A DNA stretch of 47,635 nt from Hofstenia miamia (GCA_004352715.1 SCFE01000025.1:2346446-2394080), one strand, 5' to 3'; counted from the stretch's first letter, positions 12,142 to 24,328 are shown. The notes: generated from the letters alone by a model not told the origin. Made by a program: numbers and translations.

Positions 12142-12192
<51 letters not shown>
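12115..12192. repeat. (TA)n microsatellite with TTTA interruptions
   Basis: TA repeats with interruptions near 12137-12148. The array lies just beyond the 3' end of the minus-strand LINE relic that occupies 12269-14330, so it may have been the target or the tail of that insertion. Confidence 0.93.
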
Positions 12193-12195
<3 letters not shown>

Positions 12196-12268
12196 ATACA
12201 TTTAAATATAAAAATTTCATTAATTATAATAATGATAGGGGTGCACTTTGCTGGGATAATCAAGTAAT

Positions 12269-14330
12269 TTAATCATTTTCAATCTTTCCATTGAAAATGA
12301 TTCTATTGGCGAAACTGGTTTTAAATACTTCAGTTCGTAATAATGGCAATTGAAATCTTCGTGGACATCTTAGCTTGCTTCTGTGTGTTGAAAATTTAAA
12401 GAAGTAGGTGTACAATGGATATTGTCCATTGCTAAAAATTTTGTTCATCAATTTTTTATCTTCTTCCTTTAACAAAATTTTTGAAGAATAAAGTTTTTTG
12501 TATAACCTTTATTGTAGCACTTCATTAGATATTTATCTATATTTCTTAAAACATTATTATCTCTGCCACATACCGGTAGAGCATATCTAATTTTGCTTAT
12601 AGCCAGTGATGTAAATCCTTTGCTTCGATCTGTAAACAACTAGCTAAGAATGTTCAAACTTGATATTAATTTTTTGCCATGCGTTGTAAATTTGCAATTA
12701 TTTTCGAAGTAATCTCCAAGAATTCTTACAGATTTCAATGAGAGAGAGAGAACAACAACGTTTTTTTTAACATCACACCAAATACACGGGATTCATATCT
12801 ATACATGTACATATTTGAAGTAAACTTAAAATTAAAAACATCAAAATTCCAAAGAAATTTTTCATGTATTTATCAATAGTGTCTTCTTTTCTTTTACTTT
12901 GAGAGTGAATAAACATTTATAGTGAACCATATGATAGTATTCTATTGACAAAAAATCTTTCAATGCTTCTGTTCTAACTAATGGTAGCACATTGTTTGAT
13001 TAGATCTTGCAATTTTAGGAGGCATTTTATGCCTTAAGAATTCTTTATTTAGTGGATGTCTAGTATTTTTAATTATTCTGTAGTAGTTGGCAAAATCCTG
13101 TTTAAGTAACATTTCATTAGCTGATGTAACACAATTTGTATAATTTTTTCTGAAACTTTTAAAAAGGTGTTTATTAAGTTTTGTCAAAATATATAGCTCA
13201 CTTCTTTATACAGTCAAGCAGTAGCTTATTATTCTTAACGCTAAGGCTTCAAATACATTGGTTCTAGATTCCATTAAATAACCAGAGTTTTAAGATCTTC
13301 AAAAATATAGTTTATCGAATTCAGGTAAGATATTAGTTTAGACGCGTATTTTTTGAATCTCATTGAAGAATCCATAGTATTTTTTAAAATTTTAAGATAA
13401 GATATTTCTTTATATTTCAATCATTCCAAATCACAATTACAAGTGGGTATACGATTAATGCAAAAGCATAAGTGCATAGACTTATTTGATTTAATTTTCA
13501 AATTATTGTTAACCGCACATTCAGATATTCTTTTCAATTTTTATTAATCATTGCATTACTATCAATTGGTGTTGCATCTTTTTTCAGCAAGGAATTATGA
13601 AATTAGTATCATCTGCATATCTGGGAGTAATTGGATTTAAATCATTTGAAGCTATGTTAAGAACGTTTGGGACGCCAACAGGTTTCCTGAAAGACACATT
13701 TCAAAACTACACTTTATTCACGATCTGTAGTGAATGAATATAGCCATTTACAAATATATGGTGATTCAATAAATTGACAATATTTTTCTGCAACAACCAA
13801 GCTGGTCAAACGCTTTAGAAAAATCGATTAGAATTTCATGGGCCCCTTCTATGTTTTTGTCATCTAGTAATTGTAGTATTTTATGTTGCATTGTTAATAA
13901 GCAATCAGCTGTGGATTGAGCTTTTTTATATGAAAATTGTATTGAGTCACCACAATTAGGTATTGCAGGAGAAATGTATTTACGGTGAACAGCTTTTTCA
14001 AATTTCTCAAATATCATTTAAATTTGAAGCATTTGAAGCTTTGGGAAGTGCTATGATATTTGCGAATTTATATGGTTGAAGGAAAGTAGCATTTGGAAAC
14101 GATAAATTCCAAACGTAAATCGGGGCAAGTTTCTCCCAATACTCACGGAGCACCCAAAGAGAATGTTGAGCATGTTCTACATTGATTACTATTTTTATTT
14201 CTGCAACTATGCTCAGAGAGAACTTTATTAATCTGAAAGGGCTTAAAGGCGTCCCATATTATCTTGTTGTTACTATACTTTCTATGCGTAATATTATCCA
14301 TGTTTTTTCAAAGAGTCTCATGATCCCATT
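12269..14330 (-). pseudogene. decayed non-LTR reverse transcriptase (LINE relic)
   Basis: Read on the minus strand, pieces of one reverse transcriptase appear in order. At 14017-13766 there is QFSYKKAQSTADCLLTMQHK followed by LIDFSKAFDQL, which is RT motif A. At about 13680-13590 a further piece reads GVPNVLNIASNDLNP then PRYADDTNF, the catalytic YADD motif B/C region. Decayed thumb sequence follows. At 13187-12978 (HPLNKEFLRHKMPP) and 12475-12269 (FKTSFANRIIFNG, the usual C-terminal end) the tail of ORF2 is seen. Many stops and frameshifts separate these pieces, so the copy is inactive. Its N-terminal half is not recognisable. The overall order and motifs make the call firm; the clade is uncertain. 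Confidence 0.75.
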
Positions 14331-14399
14331 CGATTAAGCTCTTGTAACTTCATCTTAGCCATTTTCTTTTGAATAGGTCTTTGTTTTGCATTTTACTAG

Positions 14400-15455
14400 G
14401 GAGGGGATCTGCATAGTGATTTGAATATACCGGATGCCGGATAATCCCGGATAATTTGACTGCCGGATACCGAATAATATATTGTTCAATTATTACTAGG
14501 GCAACCAGAAATATGATTTAAAAAAACAAAATATGACCATATTTTTATGACAAATACGACACAATTTAGGTAAATATGCCCTTAAATATGACAATCCATT
14601 TTTCAAAATGATCAATTTATGCAATATAAAATGTTTTTCTATTACTGAGAACAAGATATAAACCAAATACAATTTTTTTCATAATAATAAGTCAATTTTT
14701 TAATGCAACTGCTTCACTAAAATATAATAACAGAGCATAAATTTTCATATATTATTGTGGTTAAGATTTCTGTCATAGACTAAGTGTTTTCTCTACATAA
14801 AGAAACATCTCTCAACTGCATCCGATATTGCTTGACATTTTCGTAATTTGACACGTACACAATTCCCATTAAATTTCCACCCCCTTTCCTTCCATTATAT
14901 CAATGAAACCGGTATTTTCTAATTATGACTTGATATAGGCTACTATTTCACAGATATCATTTCCAGGATCAAGGGTGGGAGTAATAACATCATATGGTGG
15001 AATATCACCTCTGTCAAACTTTGAACAACTATGATATTTTATTATAGCAGCCTTAATAGTAAAGCAATTAGATTGTCAACCCTCATATATTTTGACTGAA
15101 TATACGCATGGTCTTGCAAAATCCATGAAATAATAATATATATAGTTCCTTTAATACGTTTTCAGCTGCCACCATACATGCCCAGTGGTTTGGCTCGGGG
15201 CAACAATTAACTATCAATTAAACTTCCCGGGGGTTAGGTCAGGAAGTACATTAATTGAAATTGAATATAAATATTTTAGTTCAAATTATTTAAAGCAGTA
15301 ACAACTAAGCATTAACTTTTTAGCTTTTTCTTAATTTAATGAAACTCTGTCAAAATATGGCTTTTATGACATTTCACCCACAAATATTTCCATATTTTTC
15401 TTAAAACAAAAATATGACTTTTTATGACTTTATAGCATCCTATTTAACTGCACCC
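14400..15455 (-). pseudogene. probable relic of a hAT-family transposon
   Basis: On the minus strand at about 14880-14700 a broken frame reads DAVERCFF...RKHLV.DRNLN..NI.KFML. This resembles the C-terminal dimerisation region of hAT transposases, where VERxFSxYKxxLxDRR is typical. The surrounding kilobase is rich in repeated ATATGAC motifs, near 14520-14590 and again near 15350-15430. Just outside, at 14428-14472, CCGGAT is repeated four times. I could not find a clean target duplication or terminal inverted repeat. The evidence is one partly matching motif, so this is tentative. Confidence 0.35.
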
Positions 15456-15555
15456 CAGGTCTGAAAATCATCTAATTTTAGGCAGACTGATAAATAGACC
15501 AACAGAAAAAAATATAGGCCTAAGCAACCTAATTTCTCAATTAATATCGACCGCT

Positions 15556-15615
15556 TGCTACACGAACGATTTTAGTTGGCGACAAAAATTGTTGATAAAA
15601 GTTGTTCGTGTAGCA
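15556..15615. repeat. short hairpin (inverted repeat)
   Basis: TGCTACACGAAC at 15556-15567 is repeated in perfect inverse at 15604-15615, and the match continues imperfectly inward. The 60-base unit would form a stem-loop. It may be a small MITE or a remnant. Nothing codes nearby; 15616-17739 otherwise holds only AT-rich sequence with no feature I can support. Confidence 0.65.
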
Positions 15616-17739
15616 TAGTGTTACAACAGCTTTGTGTATTTCAGTTATTTCAATATAAAATATTTAGGAAAGAACTACACAAATATCCGAAAATGCAGAA
15701 AGATTGAAGTTAAGAAATATGCTCATATAACATAAAAGTACAACTAAAACATTAAAATATTTTTCATCAATAAGTTATTTTTCCAAAGATTTCTACTATG
15801 TTTATATTGAAGCAATTTATTAGTATTTTCTTGAATTGAAAAACTTGCGAAATTTTCAAGGCGAATAAAAGATGCATACCAATAAAACACGTATTCTCGA
15901 ACTATGCTATAATATTCGCTGATAAACTGAAATGGTTTATGCTTTAATTTAATGCAAAACAATTAAAAAACAGTAAAAAAAAACTATTTAAATTATGCAA
16001 ATCACATTATTAAAAACACGATTACCATAGAGTTATCGCGGCCCACAGAATGGTATGTAAACTGTGTCGATACATATTTTCATTGGAGAGTGGGTTATCA
16101 TCGGTTAAATAATTAAGATGTTGTTTACTTTGAAATTTAAGCAAGCATCAATTGCCTGCACAGTGTAAACCATACGTGAGTCCACTAACCTATGGGTGGT
16201 TAATTTCCCAATCTACATGACTCACAAAGTTTTTGTTTACTGCAAAGGATATTTCTTGATGAATTATCCAGTGGCGGCGTGTGGCTTTATGTGCATGGTG
16301 GACCACCCTAAATGCAAAACTATAATATTCTTACATTTTTAGTTTTCAGCAAATATTACACTGATACATGAATAAATTTGCTCATAATTTTGAGCAAAAT
16401 CAATGATAATTTAAATATGAAAACGTAGCAATGAAATTAAGATCTCGCGACCACTATATAAACCAAGCAGCAAATGTGTTAAACCAAGAACCTAAAATAT
16501 AAAAAATCTAGATTTTGAAGAAGCTAATCTATTTTCTTATGACTGACATGACAACAAATATAATAGGCTTTGTGTTTGTTTTGTTTGTATATATTGTCAG
16601 TCCAAGGCAGCCCAGTGCGAAGTAAAATGAAATTATGTTAAATTCACTTTGAAACATAGTGATTTTGAGTTAAAGAAGGTTGAAATATGTATTAGAAAGT
16701 GAAATTTCAATAATATTTCAAAATCATAATGAAGTTGATGTTCTTAGGATAGGCTCTTAGTAGGATTGTTATGGTATGGGTTTGATCACATTTATTCATT
16801 TAAGCCACCCTTCCGGAAGTTTTAACAGAATAAAGGTATATGTTTCTAATGTTTGACCTATTTCCTCATATCCTAGACAATAGATTGAGTCTATCCATGT
16901 CCATGGCCTGCTGATTTATATTCGACCTGTACTTGTTAGAATTAAATATTTTAAATACCATTTGAAAGCAGTTTTTCTTACGCATCTTAAAAAGCAAACA
17001 GAATTTGAATATGACCCATAATAAATGAAATACTCAATTACAAACTTCGAGAGTTTGAGAATTTTCAATAGTGTCGAAATGATCCTCATCTAATATCTTT
17101 ATAGTTTCTTGATATAGTAACCTCAAAATATGTACCCAACATAAACTTTTCATGTAATACAAGAATTTGCCAAAATAGTTAAAATAATCAAGCTGGCATT
17201 TTTCAATATTCTAATAAAATCGTAAAAAAGGGCGGATCTTAGCATACTATATACTGTTTGATAGAGCAACACCAGGTGAAAGTTGTCTTCAGCTTTAAAA
17301 TAGTAGCTATAACATTGAATGGAATGTATGTAAAAAAACCTCTAAGATTTGAAAATGTTTTACAAAGTAGTCTATTTTTAGGAGGCCATATAGCTTGTTC
17401 AGGATCTATCCTATCTTCAAAATTGTAGTACTATTCGATTTTTCATCGATAAACCTTAAAAAAAAATTTTTTTTTCAATTTTGAAAATTTTTTAGGGTGT
17501 CTGCAAGTAAAATTCGAAAAATAACTTAATTTTAAAAATTGGCAAGCTTTGAGGAGATAGGCTATTGAAGTGACATTTAATGTAGAGTGGTTAAGCAGAG
17601 AAAGTTCATCTCACGGCTCACACCACCTTTTGTTGGCACTACACTATTGCATAAATTCTGAACACTTATTTCTCGAAAGGTGTACTATTTCATTTTATTC
17701 CACCTTTGCAAACTTGCTCAGTTTTTGATTGGTTGATAA

Positions 17740-18315
17740 TTTCCACTTAAGATCTGGTGACAATTTGGGAGGAACTGCACTGGGTCTGGGGTGACAAATA
17801 GCTCCTTAACAGTGACAGCTGAAATTGTGGTTGCCTTAGGTTCCAGCTATGATTATGTGTAGGGAATAAGAGCTTTTAATTTGATCATTGCATTTCATAC
17901 ATGCACTTAATAATAACACACTGCAAATATAATATGCTGCTGGTGAATGTGAATGCATGGTAATTACATGCCTTTTGTTTTATTATTTATTCACATGAGC
18001 TGAGATAATAGAACTCTGAGATAAATTGTTTATTTGAGCTAGAAATTAATACTTGAGACACACAATTAGCACCTTGGTGAGTAAGGATGACTTTATGGAT
18101 ATGGCTTCAGTGTGAGGCCATGTGAATTGATCACTGCTGGAAGTCTGTTCTCTATGGATAGTCTGTTATTTCTCTAAGTGAAATGGTGAACCACCAATGC
18201 TTTTCTTTTGCTAGAATGCAAGTCACTCTCTAAAATGGTAGCCTCTGCAACCTTTGATTTAACCTTTGAGTTTCTCAGTACTGCTGGAGTAGCCAGAGCT
18301 CACTGTGATTCTACA
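17740..18315 (+). repeat. dispersed repeat, copy A
   Basis: Aligns along its whole length with copy B (18418-18996) and copy C (20217-20836). Shared landmarks in order are a GACAATTTGGGAG-like start, TGAATGCATGGTAATTA, GAGCTAGAAATTAA, GACACACAA.TAGCACCTTGG, GAATGCAAGTCACTCTCT, and a GTGATTCTAC end. No open frame is conserved among the copies, so it is probably non-coding transposon or leader sequence. Confidence 0.8.
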
Positions 18316-18417
18316 ATTGCACAATATAATTTGTCTCACTTCAATCATGTTTGATCTTTTTTAATTTATTTATTAAACTAACCCTTTTAGATTCTTCTAT
18401 AGATTGTTGTGAAATAA

Positions 18418-18996
18418 TTATTGCTTAAGTTCCAGTGATAATTTGGGAGTTACTCCACTGTGTCTAGGGTGACACCATGCTCTCTAACAATTGGCAGCCC
18501 AAATCATAGTACTGCATTAGGTTATGGCTATGATTAAGTATAGGGAAATAACAACTTTATTCAATTGTTTCTATTTGTACATTGCAATTAATAATTTACA
18601 CTGTGATGATAATATACCACTTGTGAATGCAAATGCATGGTAATTATATGTGATATTTATTATTTATTTACATAGGCTGAGGAAATAAGAACAATTGAGA
18701 TCTGATTTAATTGAGCTAGAAATTAACAACCAGAGACACACAACTAGCACCTTGGTGGGCTTGGATCTATTCATGGATACTGCTTTGGCATGATGCCATG
18801 CAAATTGGTTGCTGTTGGAGGATAATTCCTTGTGAACTATTTTTCTGTTTTCTTTATTGAACTGGTGAACTACCAATCTTCTGTTTTCTGTTGGAATGCA
18901 AGTCACTCTCTTCAATGGTAGCCTTTGCAACCTTCTACCTATTAATAGAGTTACCTAGTACAGCTGGAGTAGTCAGAGCTCCCCTGTGATTCTACA
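18418..18996 (+). repeat. dispersed repeat, copy B
   Basis: About 680 bp downstream of copy A in the same orientation and clearly closest to it. It keeps TTGCTTAAGTTCCAGTGATA at its start, which matches TTGCTTAAGTCGGCGACAA of copy C, so B links A and C. Open frames across it are not shared with the other copies. Confidence 0.8.
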
Positions 18997-20216
18997 GGAT
19001 AATGAATTTTGTTGATATGGACTTTGACTATCTGGATGCTACCTTCTATTAGCAAACTTCTATATATTTGCTGTAAGTGGCTAAATAAAATTCATTCTTT
19101 TTCTAATCAACAATTTCCTTTTATCATCATAGTGCACAAGTAAAATGTTAGTTGAGCTATGTGTCAGTCCCCACATGAAGCACAATGTTCTAATACAAAA
19201 AATGACAAATCCACTTGCACTGGTAAAAAAGAAAGGCATCACTCTACAACAATGAAAAAAGAAGCACCCAGATTTATAATGATATTGTTCCCACTGTCAA
19301 CACAAGTGCTTTATCACTGAAAAACACATTTTCAACTTCATGTATTAGAAATTCTAAAAATGAATTTGGGAATTATTTCCTTTTATGATTATTTGTGATT
19401 TCCATTTTTAACATGAATTTTACTAATTTGATGAACTGTTGATTTATTTGCTTGGTGGTATGGTTTTCATTAACTTTATAAAAAAATATTGTTGAGTTAT
19501 ACATCTTGTTTATTGGGTTTACCTATTTCCTTAAAAGAAAATTGCTAAATTGATTTGTTCTATGATATTTTTAGAATTCTTACTTAGAATTTTTTTTCAG
19601 ATTCCCTTTATGGCTATGTGATTTTACTTTTTTCACTAAGAAATCTGCCTTAATTTTTCACCTGGCAACATAATTTCAATCTATTTTTAAGGAAATATGC
19701 TTAAAAGTTCCACCTGTGGTATGATCTCAACATCTTCTACAATAGAATTCACTCAAAATTTCTAATTAACATAGAACTATGCAGCACATTCAAAAAGTAA
19801 ATATTCTAATATGTAAAATCAATAGCTCATTAATTGTGTAAAATCAAAGAAACATTTTTTGGAATAAGTTTGTAGAGTCGCTTGGGGATTCTGTTGATTT
19901 TATTCTTTCGATTATATCTTTGTATTATTACGTCACCATGACGTATCGATTAATTTCGATTTTAGTTTGTTATCATTTAATTGATGTCCCCTCGTTGGTG
20001 CTTTTATTTTGCTCAAATTTAATTTTGTGAGGGAATTTAAGATTGATCATGTTAAACTACGTTGCTATCAAAAAGTTGTAAACAAAGGCAGGTAATGATA
20101 ATAATCTTTGTATATAAACTGAGACAACTGTAGCGAATGTTCAATAGACTTTGTCTACTCTTAACTGCCGTCTTTACCATTGTGTTTCTTATTTATTTAT
20201 TACTTTAAATGAAACT
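18997..20216. other. spacer before repeat copy C, possibly LTR-like
   Basis: No gene is visible. The last 300 bases (about 19900-20216) contain a TATATAAA-type box near 20111 and run directly into CTTAAGTCGGCGACAATTCGGG. A TGGCGAC-like sequence after a TATA-containing block resembles a primer-binding site after a 5' LTR of Ty3/Gypsy elements. No second LTR and no gag-pol frame are seen, so this is only a suggestion. Confidence 0.3.
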
Positions 20217-20836
20217 TATTGCTTAAGTCGGCGACAATTCGGGAGTGCTTTCACGAGCACGGGGCGACACGTTGCTTCTGGGGGTCCTTTGACTACCCAG
20301 TCCGAATTGTGGTCCATTAAGTTACNNNNNNNNNNNNNNNNNNNNNNNNNNNNNNNGTTATGTATACAGTTATGCATAAGGAAATAATAAATCTCTCGTT
20401 CGTATTTCAACACGTACATGCACTCATAAAACCTTACACTGTGATGATACCATGCTGTTGGCTAGCACGAATATCTGGCAATTACAGATTATTTAATAGT
20501 GAGCTGAGAGATAACAATGAAAATGAGAGTTTGTATTTTTGAAGTGAGATAGAAATTAAGCAAGTGAGACAAATAGGGTAGCACCAGTCAATAGGTTAAG
20601 CACTTTACTTCTGGATGTTCCGCTTCGGCTGGAAGCCATAGGAATTGGTCATCTTGGTTCTTACCTAAAAGTATTTCTGTTACTTGGATGAATTACCAAT
20701 GTTATATCTATATGCTATAAGTTCTCTGTTAACCTGTTTCTCGGAATCGTGGCTGTTCAGTAAACGCTATTCAAACCCTTTGTGGAGTCAATTAAGTTTC
20801 TAGCTAAGTTTTCCTCACAGCCACCAATTCTACAAG
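20217..20836 (+). repeat. dispersed repeat, copy C (contains a 31-base gap)
   Basis: The same family as copies A and B but richer in G+C, as expected if it is the youngest copy or nearest the ancestor. The N run at 20326-20356 lies inside. Shared blocks with B include CTTACACTGTGATGAT and AGCACC, and it ends with a CCAATTCTAC-like stretch. Confidence 0.75.
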
Positions 20837-21407
20837 TTGTTCTAAAAATCTCTAGTAATAGAACCATTTGATATATAAAGTCAAATCACAGTAGGAATTT
20901 ATTTAATTGAAAACTATTTCTTACAGGCAGAAATCTTACTTAAATTTTATTAAATCTTTATAAAAAATGTTTAAATCATACTTGCAGTTGCAAAAGTTAA
21001 GGAAAATTTCTTCAATAAAATATTGAAATAAAACAACCAGATAAAACCATACCACTAGGCAGAAAAAATTAAACAATTCCATTGTAGAAGATTTTGAAAT
21101 CATACCAGAGCCACAGGACAGAAATTTTAAGCCTATTTTACTAAAAGTGCTCTAAATCATATTGTTGAGTGGAAAATTAATCCAAATTTTTTAATGAAAA
21201 TCACATGCTGGACAGATGAATCCAAAACTTTTCTAAATTAGAAAGCTAAGACATATCACAGAACAAATGAACTTAGCAAATTTTTTATATGAAAATAGTT
21301 AAAACCAATAAACAAGATGAATATCTCAACTTTATCTGCTTATAGATTTAATGTAAACAATACTACCAGTTGAGTAATTTCATTAAATTTATCAAAAGAA
21401 TTTATTC

Positions 21408-21492
21408 AGTACTTGGAATTTTGAGAGCTCAAACTCAAATAAGTTGCAAAACTTGATCAGAAAAACTCAGAAGATAAATCATCAAAACTCAA
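21408..21492 (+). repeat. left arm of a long inverted repeat
   Basis: About 85 bases (AGTACTTGGAATTTTGAG to ATCAAAACTCAA) matching the reverse complement of 21875-21961 at roughly 80% identity. The arms enclose about 380 bases that contain a smaller fold-back made of AAACTCAAACTC and GAGTTTGAGTTT. This may be a foldback element or a decayed MITE; it has no coding content. Confidence 0.7.
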
Positions 21493-21874
21493 ATGTGAAG
21501 TCAATCAAAAATCTACTCAAAAGTTTTTTTATCAAACACAAATTTCAATATTTCAGCTAACAAAACTCATAATTATTGAAAAAAATTTTATACAGAATTC
21601 TAAAACATTCAGGATTAAATATAACTCAATCCAATTTAAAATTTTCTTTAGAAAATACTCAAACTCAAACTCAAAACAGGGTTTTTAGTCAAGTTTGATT
21701 TACTTAGTCAGAGTTTGAGTTTTTACACATATAGATCATTTTCAAGTAAATTTTTCAAGAAAATTCTGAGTTTGATTGAGTTTTTTCTAATTCTGAGATT
21801 ATTAGGGTAAACAATATTTATTGTACAATAACCCCAATTAATAAAGAAATTGAAATTTAAAATAATTGATCAAG

Positions 21875-21961
21875 TTCAAGTTTTGATGATTTCTCTTCCC
21901 AGTTTTTCTGATAGAGTTTTGTGAGCTTATTTTAGCTCAAGTTCTTAACATTCTAAGTACT
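21875..21961 (-). repeat. right arm of the long inverted repeat
   Basis: Reverse-complement partner of 21408-21492 (TTCAAGTTTTGATGATTT ... TCTAAGTACT). Confidence 0.7.
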
Positions 21962-23119
21962 GAAAAACCCTGACTCAAAATATAAAAATTCCAATTTTGA
22001 CAAAATAACTTGAACCCACCTCCTAAAATCAAAGGTGCTCTTTTCTTTAGTAGCAGTCCCTTTATTGATGCAGTGTCTTATGTTGCTTATTATATAATTG
22101 TCATATCATTAGAGTCATCCAATGTATATATGTATTTAAATGATCTCTATTTTAGTAGGTTGGTCAAATTTTCTTGCATAAATTTGTCAATGGTTCAAAA
22201 GGTGATAATTTCTTTTCTACTTTTAGAAGCAATCTGAATTGATAAATGTAATATTAAATTATGATATGAGATACTGTTAAACATTGAATATTTTCAAATT
22301 CCAACAATCTAAGCCTTTCTTGAGAATATTATCTCTCAGTGAATTATTCTTGTGGTTGAACTTTTACTGAAACTCTTAGACCATCACTTAATCCTGCTTG
22401 CTATGAGTTGAAATAATTGATGTTATGGTCATTAATGATTCATATATTATTAATTAATTCCACTACTGTAGCAATCACTTTTGATAGTTTCTCAATGTAC
22501 CTCTTATTGTGATTATGATTTTAGCCGTAACTTAAATTAATATGGCAGATTGTTTTTCTATGATTGAACACATAATGAATCAAATATATTAAAGCTTAGC
22601 ACTAAATCCTCTTTTCCTTACATTCATAAATTTAAGGTTAAGTGGTAAGTAGCATGAGTGATCATTCTTAAACTTTTTTAGTTACTAATTTGCATATATA
22701 AATGAATATAGTTGTGTATGCGGTTACATAAAAATGTATAAAATCTAACATTAGTTTGAATGGTATGGGATTTTGTCAAAATTGCTAATATAAAAAGCTA
22801 TTTGAAAAACTAGTTTCCAATTCATTAATGAATATGCAAAAGTAAGATATTTTCATACATCTTGTGAAAGTCGCTCATTGTTATGGAACTAGAATATATT
22901 GAGAAAATATTCATATATGCGAAAATCCTTTTAGACAAAAATCTTATGGATATTTTTCTAAGAATACAAAGATGAAAATGAAGTAATAACAATACACGTG
23001 CACATTTTGAATAAAACCTTTTGAGTTTATATTTATATCAGTGTTAGAAATTCGAGAACTTCAAAACTAAAAAAAGACTAAGTTTTCTGTTCTATAAAAA
23101 CTTCTAATTTAAAGCAATT

Positions 23120-23245
23120 GTTCTATTCAAGGTCCGTATTCGAGTTTTTGCATTTATAGTTCAGGTATTTTTTAAAGGAAATTCCTAGTTCGATCGAGTT
23201 TTCTCTTATTCCGAGTCTTAGGGTACAAACAGCCGTTATTGCAGA
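23120..23245 (+). repeat. diverged direct copy of the 21.7-kb GAGTTTGAG repeat
   Basis: The order of blocks CGAGTTTTTGCAT, TTCAGGTATTTTTTAAA, GATCGAGTTTTCTCTTATTCC, TTAGGGTACAAACA parallels 21710-21825 (GAGTTTTTACACAT, TTCAAGTAAATTTTTCAAG, TGATTGAGTTTTTTCTAATTC, TTAGGGTAAACAAT). The two copies lie about 1.4 kb apart. Between them (21962-23119) I see no gene. Confidence 0.6.
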
Positions 23246-23482
23246 CGGACTCTGGTTCCGAAATCACGTCAAATCACATGCTTTAGAGTCACGTAATCAA
23301 ATGTTAAAAATTCATTATTTTTCTAAACGCTTAGAGAGAGAGAAAAGAACTTATATCACCCTTTCGGGATTACAAAAATAACATTATGTACGACACGACG
23401 AGCACCGACACTTGAGGCGATGAGTACAAGGGAGATCAACATCAAAAACGTTTATGCGCTCCAATAGAAGATAAAAAGCTCC

Positions 23483-23598
23483 TTCAATTTATTAATAGGG
23501 CCAAGACAGTCAACCGAAGTGTTAGAGAGAAGAAAGTTAATTCAATTTATTAATAGGGCCAAGACAGTCAACCGAAGTGTTAGAGAGAAGAAAGTTAA
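23483..23598. repeat. 58-bp tandem duplication at the LINE 3' end
   Basis: The unit starting TTCAATTTATTAATAGGG at 23483 recurs exactly from 23541. It covers the codons and stop at the end of LINE ORF2, so the C-terminal codons appear twice. Confidence 0.9.
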
Positions 23599-23881
23599 AA
23601 GCACCTGCGGCACGATAAAAGAAGTTTCTTTCCGAGGATCATTGATAATAAGTTTGGGAGTTTGTTCAAGACGGGTACTACCAGAACCTAAGGTAAGAGT
23701 AACGTAGTTGTTTATATTTATTTCGTAAAATCCATGAAGCATCTTGGCAAGTGTGACAATGTCATTGAGGATAAGTTGATAAGCAATAGGCAACGTCTTC
23801 AACCGGATGAGGGTGTTGTTGTATCTGTCTGTGCCAAACACCCATCTTCTTCAATCCAGAAACATTAGGTGACCAAACACA

Positions 23882-24327
23882 AGAGTTGTAGAGCAGAACA
23901 CTCAGAATACATGATTTGTATAATGACAGTTTGGCATTAATCGTAGCATTAAAAGGAATATTTCTCTTCATGTAATAAAGAGTTTTGTAACAACTCGCCA
24001 GTTTGGCATTTACATGATGGTCCCAGGATAAGTTCCGCGAGATAAAAATCCCAAGATCCTTAATTACAGAAACCGGAGGAATAGAATGGTCATCAATTGA
24101 TAATGAGCATGAGCAAGTAGATGAACAGAGCTTTTTGGTTTTACCGGGATGAAGCTTCATATTATTGTTATGAGCCCAAATGACAATGGAATTAATATCG
24201 TCCTGGAGCTCGGCAGAGCTGCCCTCAGACAGTAATTTGCAGTCATCAGCATATAACTAACAGAGGGAATGAGTGACATGGTCGGGTAAATCATTAATAT
24301 ACAATAAAAACAACAGGGGGCCAAGCA
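23882..24327. repeat. first copy of a 446-bp direct duplication inside LINE ORF2
   Basis: Matches 24329-24774 with a handful of point differences (for example CTTCATG versus CTTCAAG, GAGCATG versus GAGCATT, CGGCAGAG versus CGGCATAG). A single N at 24328 lies exactly between the copies. The low divergence fits two alleles placed head to tail by the assembler. Confidence 0.92.
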
Positions 24328-24328
24328 N

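Noticed and set aside
17455-17495. A-run followed by T-run (AAAAAAAAATTTTTTTTT) as a terminator or origin
   Set aside because: Simple AT-rich self-complementarity expected by chance in such a genome; no adjoining RNA gene.
18664-18930. 88-codon minus-strand frame within repeat copy B
   Set aside because: The frame is not kept in copies A and C of the same repeat.
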